9,528 nucleotides of DNA from Jingyaoa shaoxingensis (GTDB lineage: Bacteria > Bacillota > Clostridia > Lachnospirales > Lachnospiraceae), in NCBI RefSeq assembly GCF_014385005.1, contig NZ_JACRSZ010000033.1, positions 1-9,528 of the forward strand, read 5' to 3'. This document shows, piece after piece, positions 6,061 through 9,528 of the stretch. A model generated the notes under the pieces. The model was not told the DNA's origin. It worked only from the letters and a program-made list of their open reading frames with translations, and made no database searches. Made by a program: the position numbers and the translations under genes. Every line of letters starts with the position of its first letter. Position 1 is the stretch's first letter.

Positions 6061-6414
6061 TTAGCCGATTACGGCATCCTCTGCTGTAAAATGTTCCAGA
6101 GAATTTTCTTTTACCTGAATACAGATATAAGTAATTCCAGAAATATCGGATGCAAAAAACTGACGCTTTGCAGTAGGTGCGATTTTTAGCCAGTCTCCAG
6201 TTGAAAGGCTAATTTCTTCTCCATCAATTATGGCTTTGCCGTTACCTGAAAGAATTCCATAGATTTCTTCATTTTCTTTATGAGAATGAACAAATGGGAC
6301 ATTTGCTCCTGCAGGTAGTTCGTTTAAACTGATTTCTGCACCTGTTAAAGACAACTTTTCATGCAGCTCAATTCGGTTTTCCTTTCCAATAGTTGTTTTT
6401 GTGTAATTTGCCAT
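6061..6414 (-). CDS. Small cupin domain protein
   Basis: 117 residues forming one cupin barrel. Motif 1 is clear: PFVHSHKENEEIYGILSGNG (40-59), with H43, H45 and E49/E50 as metal ligands. Motif 2 is degenerate: STGDWLKIAPTAKRQFFAS has R84 where the family usually has the fourth ligand, histidine, so the metal site is altered or the protein binds ligand without redox chemistry. The start is ATG at 6414, with ATGGAGGT (complement of 6421-6428) six bases ahead; a longer open frame to 6672 runs into the divergent hxlR-like gene and is rejected. It is divergent from the HxlR-type regulator, a common pairing in which the regulator controls its neighbour. The cytoplasmic enzyme or binding function is not determinable. 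Confidence 0.88.
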   Translation of the reverse strand: MANYTKTTIGKENRIELHEKLSLTGAEISLNELPAGANVPFVHSHKENEEIYGILSGNGKAIIDGEEISLSTGDWLKIAPTAKRQFFASDISGITYICIQVKENSLEHFTAEDAVIG

Positions 6415-6460
6415 AATAATACCTCCATAGTTAATTTGTAGTTTCTGGTTGCTTGGTATT

Positions 6461-6489
6461 AGTATAGTGTGAGACACATACAAAAACAA
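6461..6489 (-). promoter_or_regulatory. Promoter for the cupin gene
   Basis: On the minus strand, TTGTTT (complement of 6484-6489) and TATACT (complement of 6461-6466) are separated by 17 bases. The -10 is near consensus and the -35 only partial. A GTGT-GAG-ACAC dyad (6467-6477) lies between them and could be a regulator contact. Confidence 0.55.
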
Positions 6490-6501
6490 GTACGCACCTT
6501 T

Positions 6502-6537
6502 TTGTAACTGTACACTCAAAAATGAATGTGTTACAAT
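6502..6537 (+). promoter_or_regulatory. Candidate HxlR operator overlapping its own -10
   Basis: TTGTAAC (6502-6508) and GTTACAA (6530-6536) form a perfect 7-bp dyad with 21 bases between. The right arm overlaps TACAAT (6532-6537), the best -10 for the regulator gene, which starts 20 bases on. No good -35 is visible at the right distance, as expected of a regulated promoter. Control by the HxlR protein of itself and the cupin gene is inference. Confidence 0.5.
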
Positions 6538-6556
6538 AGACTCGGAGGTGAGAATT

Positions 6557-6889
6557 ATGCGAGCAAAAGAAGAATTACCGGAATGCCCAGTTGCAACAGC
6601 AGTATCTCTTATCGGAGGAAAATGGAAACTGCTGATTTTGCGTAACTTGAAAGAGCGTCCATGGAGATTCAATGAGTTACAACGAAGTATAGATGGTATT
6701 TCACAAAAGGTTTTGACAGATAGTTTAAGACAAATGATGAGTGATGGGCTGGCATATCGCCACGATTACCATGAGCAGCCACCGAGAGTTGAATACGGCT
6801 TAACGGAACTCGGAACAAAAATGCTTCCAATTGTTAATTCACTTGCTGACTTTGGTAACTACTATAAATCAATTATTGAACAGAATTAA
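6557..6889 (+). CDS. HxlR family winged-helix transcriptional regulator
   Basis: 110 residues, the normal HxlR length. The signature is complete: ECPVATAVSLIGGKWKLLIL (9-28), then RFNELQRSIDGISQKVLTDS with the recognition helix, then PPRVEYGLTELGTKM as wing and anchor. C10 lies at the conserved Cys before the first helix that senses aldehydes or oxidants in HxlR, YodB and HypR-type members, so a redox or electrophile signal is possible. The start is ATG 6557, with GGAGG (6544-6548) eight bases ahead; GTG 6548 lies within that site. It is divergent from the cupin gene across 142 bases containing both promoters and a dyad. A dimeric cytoplasmic DNA-binding protein, likely controlling both genes. 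Confidence 0.92.
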   Translation: MRAKEELPECPVATAVSLIGGKWKLLILRNLKERPWRFNELQRSIDGISQKVLTDSLRQMMSDGLAYRHDYHEQPPRVEYGLTELGTKMLPIVNSLADFGNYYKSIIEQN

Positions 6890-6973
6890 GGACGTTAGTA
6901 TTTGAAAAGCTCGAACAATTCAAGTTTGGAGAATCGAAAAAAACGGAATTTACCTATTAAGACATATAAACTG

Positions 6974-7029
6974 TTGACAATAAAGCTCCTATATAGTATG
7001 TTTTTGATAAACTACTATATAGGAGCTTT
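6974..7029 (+). promoter_or_regulatory. Promoter within a perfect 17-bp inverted repeat upstream of the radical SAM operon
   Basis: TTGACA (6974-6979) and TATGTT (6997-7002) are 17 bases apart. AAAGCTCCTATATAGTA (6982-6998) and TACTATATAGGAGCTTT (7013-7029) are perfect inverse copies with a 14-base loop. Each arm carries the palindrome CTATATAG (6989-6996, 7015-7022), centres 26 bp apart, one between -35 and -10 and the other just after the expected start. The right arm also contains the AGGAG ribosome binding site (7021-7025). A readthrough transcript would fold the hairpin and hide that site, and the stem plus TTTT could also terminate it. Confidence 0.8.
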
Positions 7030-7032
7030 TGT

Positions 7033-7470
7033 ATGGAAATGAATGGAGGATTTCTTGTTACCAAAATAAAACAGCTTGGAGACCGGATTTTCGAGAAGAT
7101 TCTCAGTGAAAAGAATATTGATGCGTTTAATGGAGCCCAGGGGCGTATTCTTTATGTGCTGTGGCAGAAGGATGGTATTTCAATCAGGTCACTCTCGACT
7201 AAATGCGGATTAGCGATAACATCTCTTACTACGATGCTGGAAAGAATGGAAAATCAAGGGCTGATAAGCCGTGTTCAGTCTGAAACGGACAAAAGGAAAA
7301 CGCTCCTGTTTCTGACTGAGAAAGCACATGCCTTAAAGGGCGAGTACGATTCTGTATCTGATGAGATGGGCAGTATTTACTACAAAGGTTTTTCAGAGGA
7401 AGAAATTATCCGGTTTGAGGAATGCCTCGACCGCATCAGAAAGAATCTTGAGGAGTGGCAGAAGTCATGA
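7033..7470 (+). CDS. MarR family regulator of the radical SAM pair
   Basis: 145 residues, usual MarR size. The winged helix-turn-helix covers about 35-97: NGAQGRILYVLWQKDG, then SIRSLSTKCGLAITSLTTML with the recognition helix around 61-75, then the wing SETDKRKTLLFLTEK with the D86/R88 signature. The start is ATG 7033, with AGGAG (7021-7025) seven bases ahead inside the operator-like repeat. Its TGA overlaps the ATG of the next gene (ATGA at 7467-7470), so the three genes form one translationally coupled operon. It probably represses its own promoter at 6974-7029 until an unknown signal binds. I recall a named family, 'radical SAM mobile pair system MarR family transcriptional regulator', that fits this context; the assignment is from memory. 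Confidence 0.9.
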   Translation: MEMNGGFLVTKIKQLGDRIFEKILSEKNIDAFNGAQGRILYVLWQKDGISIRSLSTKCGLAITSLTTMLERMENQGLISRVQSETDKRKTLLFLTEKAHALKGEYDSVSDEMGSIYYKGFSEEEIIRFEECLDRIRKNLEEWQKS

Positions 7471-8156
7471 GTATTTGTATCAAAGATCAGATTCAGAACA
7501 TGAATATTGTCATCGGCTGCACAGTGGGGTGTACATATTGCTATGCCCGCAACAACGTGAAACGCTGGCATATGATTGATGACTTCGCTAACCCTGAATT
7601 CTTTCCGGGTAAGCTCAAGATGATGGAAAAGAAACGTCCGCAGAACTTTCTTCTTACCGGGATGAGCGATCTCTCCGGATGGAAGCCGGAATGGAGAGAC
7701 GAGGTACTTGCAAAGATCCGTGAAAATTCGCAGCATCAGTTCCTGTTCCTTACCAAGCAACCTGATTTGCTGGATTTTGATACCGATCTGGAAAACGCAT
7801 GGTTTGGCGTTACGGTGACGAGGAAAGCAGAACTGTGGCGTATCGACGCCCTTCGGAAAAACGTCAGAGCAAAACATTACCATGTTACCTTTGAGCCGTT
7901 ATTCGACGATCCCGGCACAGTTGACCTTTCCGGAATCAATTGGATCGTTGTCGGCACCATGACCGGAGCTCAGAACAGGAAGATTCATACGGAGCCGGAA
8001 TGGGCATGGTCTCTGGCGGACCAGGCACATAAGCTCGGCATTCCGGTGTTTATGAAGGAAGACCTTGTCCCTATCATAGGGGATGAAAATATGATTCAGG
8101 AAATGCCGGAAGAATTTAATAAAGTGTTAGAGGTACAGAAATCATGGAAGAAGTAA
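7467..8156 (+). CDS. Radical SAM protein, DUF5131/Gp37-Gp68-like (mobile pair protein A)
   Basis: 229 residues. The CxxxCxxC cluster motif CTVGCTYCYARN (18-29), with C18, C22 and C25, binds the 4Fe-4S cluster that cleaves S-adenosylmethionine to a 5'-deoxyadenosyl radical. Later blocks match the DUF5131 (phage Gp37/Gp68) group: FLLTGMSDLSGWKPEW (61-76), FLFLTKQPDLL (92-102), AWFGVTV (111-117), HVTFEPLFDDPGTVDLSGIN (139-158), WIVVGTMTG (159-167) and GIPVFMKEDL (191-200). It is slightly short for the group. The start is ATG 7467 in the ATGA overlap, with AGGAG (7451-7455) eleven bases ahead. It overlaps the next radical SAM gene by 13 bases, so the two products are probably made in fixed ratio and act together. 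The A label is by order and memory. Substrate and reaction are unknown; there is no precursor peptide gene nearby. Confidence 0.88.
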   Translation: MSICIKDQIQNMNIVIGCTVGCTYCYARNNVKRWHMIDDFANPEFFPGKLKMMEKKRPQNFLLTGMSDLSGWKPEWRDEVLAKIRENSQHQFLFLTKQPDLLDFDTDLENAWFGVTVTRKAELWRIDALRKNVRAKHYHVTFEPLFDDPGTVDLSGINWIVVGTMTGAQNRKIHTEPEWAWSLADQAHKLGIPVFMKEDLVPIIGDENMIQEMPEEFNKVLEVQKSWKK

Positions 8157-9052
8157 TAAATGGAATCCTCATTCGTGAGGTGGAAACAAAGAACATCATG
8201 ACTAAGTCTAGTCTGCCGGTAAGCGGTTACTCGGTCAATCCCTATGTGGGCTGTACACATGCCTGCAAGTATTGCTATGCTTCTTTTATGAAGCGCTTTA
8301 CCGGGCACAAGGAGGAATGGGGCACTTTCCTTGATGTGAAGCATTGGCTGGAAATTAAAAATCCGAAGAAATATGCCGGACAGCGGGTGGTCATCGGTTC
8401 TGTGACAGATGGCTACAATCCACAGGAGGAGCAATTCGGGAATACCAGAAAACTTCTGGAGCAGCTGATCGGCAGTGACGCAGATATTCTGATCTGCACA
8501 AAGTCTGATCTTGTGGTACGGGATATTGATCTGCTGAAAAAGCTTGGACGAGTGACCGTTTCATGGTCGATCAACACACTGGATGAAAATTTCAAGAACG
8601 ATATGGACTCTGCTTCAAGCATTGAGCGTCGTATCGCTGCTATGAAGCAGGTATATGAAGCAGGGATCCGTACAGTCTGTTTCGTATCCCCGGTATTTCC
8701 CGGTATCACGGACTTTGAAGCGATCTTTGAGCGGGTAAAGGATCAGTGCGATCTGTTCTGGCTCGAAAATCTCAATCTTCGAGGCGGTTTCAAAAAGACA
8801 ATTATGGATTATATCGCCGGAAAATATCCTGATCTTGTACCACTTTACGACGAGATCTATAACAAGCATAACCGTAGCTACTTTGAAGCACTTGAAGTAA
8901 AAGCTGAGAAAATGGCTAAGAAGTATGATTGTGCCTTTGTGGATAATGAAATGCCTTATGGCAGAGTCCCGCAGGGGCATCCGGTGATCGTAGATTATTT
9001 CTATCATGAGGAAATCCGTGGGACAGAGAATACCGGAAAAAGAAATCGCTAA
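8144..9052 (+). CDS. SplB-like radical SAM protein (mobile pair protein B)
   Basis: 302 residues. VNPYVGCTHACKYCYASFMK (31-50) carries the CxxxCxxC motif with C37, C41 and C44 for the SAM-cleaving 4Fe-4S cluster. Further blocks fit the SPL/Rv2578c-like group: VIGSVTDGYNPQEEQFGNTR, LICTKSDLVVRDIDLL, VTVSWSINTLDE and VCFVSPVFPGITD. It is not a true spore photoproduct lyase: the length is shorter and the context lacks sporulation genes. The start is ATG 8144 with AGAGGT (8129-8134) nine bases ahead, inside the end of the previous gene. The C-terminal PYGRVPQGHPVIVDYFYH could contribute substrate or partner contacts. There is no visible terminator after it. A two-enzyme radical SAM module under MarR control is well supported by the overlaps. 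What it modifies (nucleic acid, peptide or small molecule) is unknown. Confidence 0.9.
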   Translation: MEEVINGILIREVETKNIMTKSSLPVSGYSVNPYVGCTHACKYCYASFMKRFTGHKEEWGTFLDVKHWLEIKNPKKYAGQRVVIGSVTDGYNPQEEQFGNTRKLLEQLIGSDADILICTKSDLVVRDIDLLKKLGRVTVSWSINTLDENFKNDMDSASSIERRIAAMKQVYEAGIRTVCFVSPVFPGITDFEAIFERVKDQCDLFWLENLNLRGGFKKTIMDYIAGKYPDLVPLYDEIYNKHNRSYFEALEVKAEKMAKKYDCAFVDNEMPYGRVPQGHPVIVDYFYHEEIRGTENTGKRNR

Positions 9053-9114
9053 ATTCAAATTTGCCTGATTCACGCACAATTTAATTTAATAACAAATTTA
9101 CATAGCACTTTAAC

Positions 9115-9354
9115 ATGACCAAAGACGAAGAAATCAGAATGATAAATGAAAAACTGGATTTTTATGTAATGGAGGCAAGTGATGAGGAGTTCGATACCGA
9201 AGAGGTACGCAAACTTGTGAAGCGATTAGATGAATTGGATCCCATACCATTGCCGTGGAAATCGGATGAGGAAGCATTGAAAGACTTCTGGGATTATTGT
9301 GAAGAGAGACAGAGGGAAGAACGTATAATAGCAGAGATGAAAATTAAGGGTTGA
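9115..9354 (+). CDS. Short acidic hypothetical protein, possible 5' remnant of a longer gene
   Basis: 79 residues, highly charged, opening MTKDEEIRMINEKLDFYVME and containing an acidic stretch EEFDTEEVRKLVKRLDELDP, then DFWDYCEERQREERIIAEMK. It is predicted mostly helical, with no signal or membrane segment. No ribosome binding site precedes ATG 9115 (the upstream bases are TTTAAC after an AT-rich run). From memory the sequence resembles the N-terminal part of larger Lachnospiraceae proteins with a downstream membrane and DUF4367-type domain. If so, this copy is truncated after about 79 residues and lacks its usual translation start region. Expression is doubtful. The coding pattern itself looks real rather than random. 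No link to the radical SAM operon beyond adjacency. Confidence 0.5.
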   Translation: MTKDEEIRMINEKLDFYVMEASDEEFDTEEVRKLVKRLDELDPIPLPWKSDEEALKDFWDYCEERQREERIIAEMKIKG

Positions 9355-9381
9355 GAAGTCAGTGCCTTTGGAAAAAGTATG

Positions 9382-9390
9382 TGGTAAAAT
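9382..9390 (+). promoter_or_regulatory. Possible extended -10 element
   Basis: TGGTAAAAT at 9382-9390 matches an extended -10 (TGn plus 5 of 6 of TATAAT). No -35 is recognisable at the usual distance. It would drive a transcript into the hairpin at 9426-9502. Confidence 0.3.
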
Positions 9391-9425
9391 ATATATACGA
9401 GAAGTCTATAAACTGTTAAGGAAAC

Positions 9426-9502
9426 AATCGGAGTTGGTGTAAACGAAAAAGCAGCCTTGAGTTCTGATAAAAACTGCCCTTTCGTTTACATCAATTTCGA
9501 TT
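9426..9502 (+). repeat. Long hairpin near the window end
   Basis: The 23-base arms 9426-9448 and 9480-9502 pair at every position in a + strand RNA: 20 Watson-Crick pairs and 3 G-U pairs. Inside, GCAG (9451-9454) and CTGC (9474-9477) pair after a 2x2 mismatch, leaving a 19-base loop. There is no T tract directly after, so it is not an ordinary terminator. It may be an IS or MITE end structure, a small RNA or an attenuator; the window ends before the next gene can be seen. Confidence 0.6.
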
Positions 9503-9528
9503 TTACCTTGGTGAACAAAGTCGCGTCC

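Noticed and set aside
6415..6672. Longer cupin start at 6672
   Set aside because: It would run through the divergent promoter region and into the HxlR-type gene; ATG 6414 has GGAGGT at ideal spacing and starts the cupin fold.
7380..7883. 167-codon minus-strand frame opposite the radical SAM gene
   Set aside because: No ribosome binding site or family match; it lies opposite two strongly supported genes.
1..9528. CRISPR array, tRNA, rRNA or known riboswitch
   Set aside because: No regularly spaced identical repeats, no cloverleaf-like sequence with a CCA-type end, and no recognisable riboswitch core were seen on either strand.

Overview
The window looks like an accessory, mobile-element-rich stretch from a Gram-positive gut Clostridia genome, probably Lachnospiraceae. 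The grounds are strong AGGAG-type ribosome binding sites throughout, moderately AT-rich coding sequence, and the gene families present (clostridial MobA/MobL relaxase with its overlapping coiled-coil membrane partner, MarR-MATE, HxlR-cupin, and a MarR plus two radical SAM proteins). This taxonomic call is inference; there is no rRNA or tRNA gene to anchor it.

Layout. (1) 1-2741 is a mobilization cassette. It has an IncQ/MobQ-like origin of transfer on the minus strand at 50-81, a structured non-coding leader, a MobA/MobL relaxase (332-2053), and a second reading frame that overlaps the last third of the relaxase gene and runs on into a membrane protein (1395-2741). The second frame is cut by one amber codon at 1752, and the base responsible is silent in the relaxase frame. 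(2) 2744-4745 is a visibly more AT-rich drug-efflux module: a MarR regulator with a two-site operator in its own promoter, an overlapping MATE efflux pump, and an intrinsic terminator. (3) 4798-5347 holds a small minus-strand conserved hypothetical gene, an imperfect direct repeat flanking it, and a strongly structured intergenic block. (4) 5348-6889 holds a peptidase S51-like protein, a bidirectional terminator, a minus-strand cupin, and a divergent HxlR-type regulator that shares its intergenic control region with the cupin gene. (5) 6974-9052 is a compact three-gene operon: MarR regulator, DUF5131-like radical SAM protein, SplB-like radical SAM protein. It is driven by a promoter embedded in a perfect 17-bp inverted repeat. 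It matches what I know from memory as the 'radical SAM mobile pair' system, whose chemistry is unknown to me. (6) 9115-9528 holds a short ORF without a ribosome binding site, probably a gene remnant, and a long hairpin whose only non-Watson-Crick pairs are G-U on the + strand.

How it works together: the region reads as several independent cassettes (mobilization, efflux, regulator-enzyme pairs), each with its own local regulator. Both MarR genes share one promoter architecture: a palindromic site between -35 and -10 and a second copy 26 bp further on, around or just after the transcription start. The best candidates for little-described biology are the two-radical-SAM operon, the dual-frame relaxase/coiled-coil gene with its silent-in-one-frame amber codon, and the structured intergenic elements at 5120-5224 and 9426-9502.
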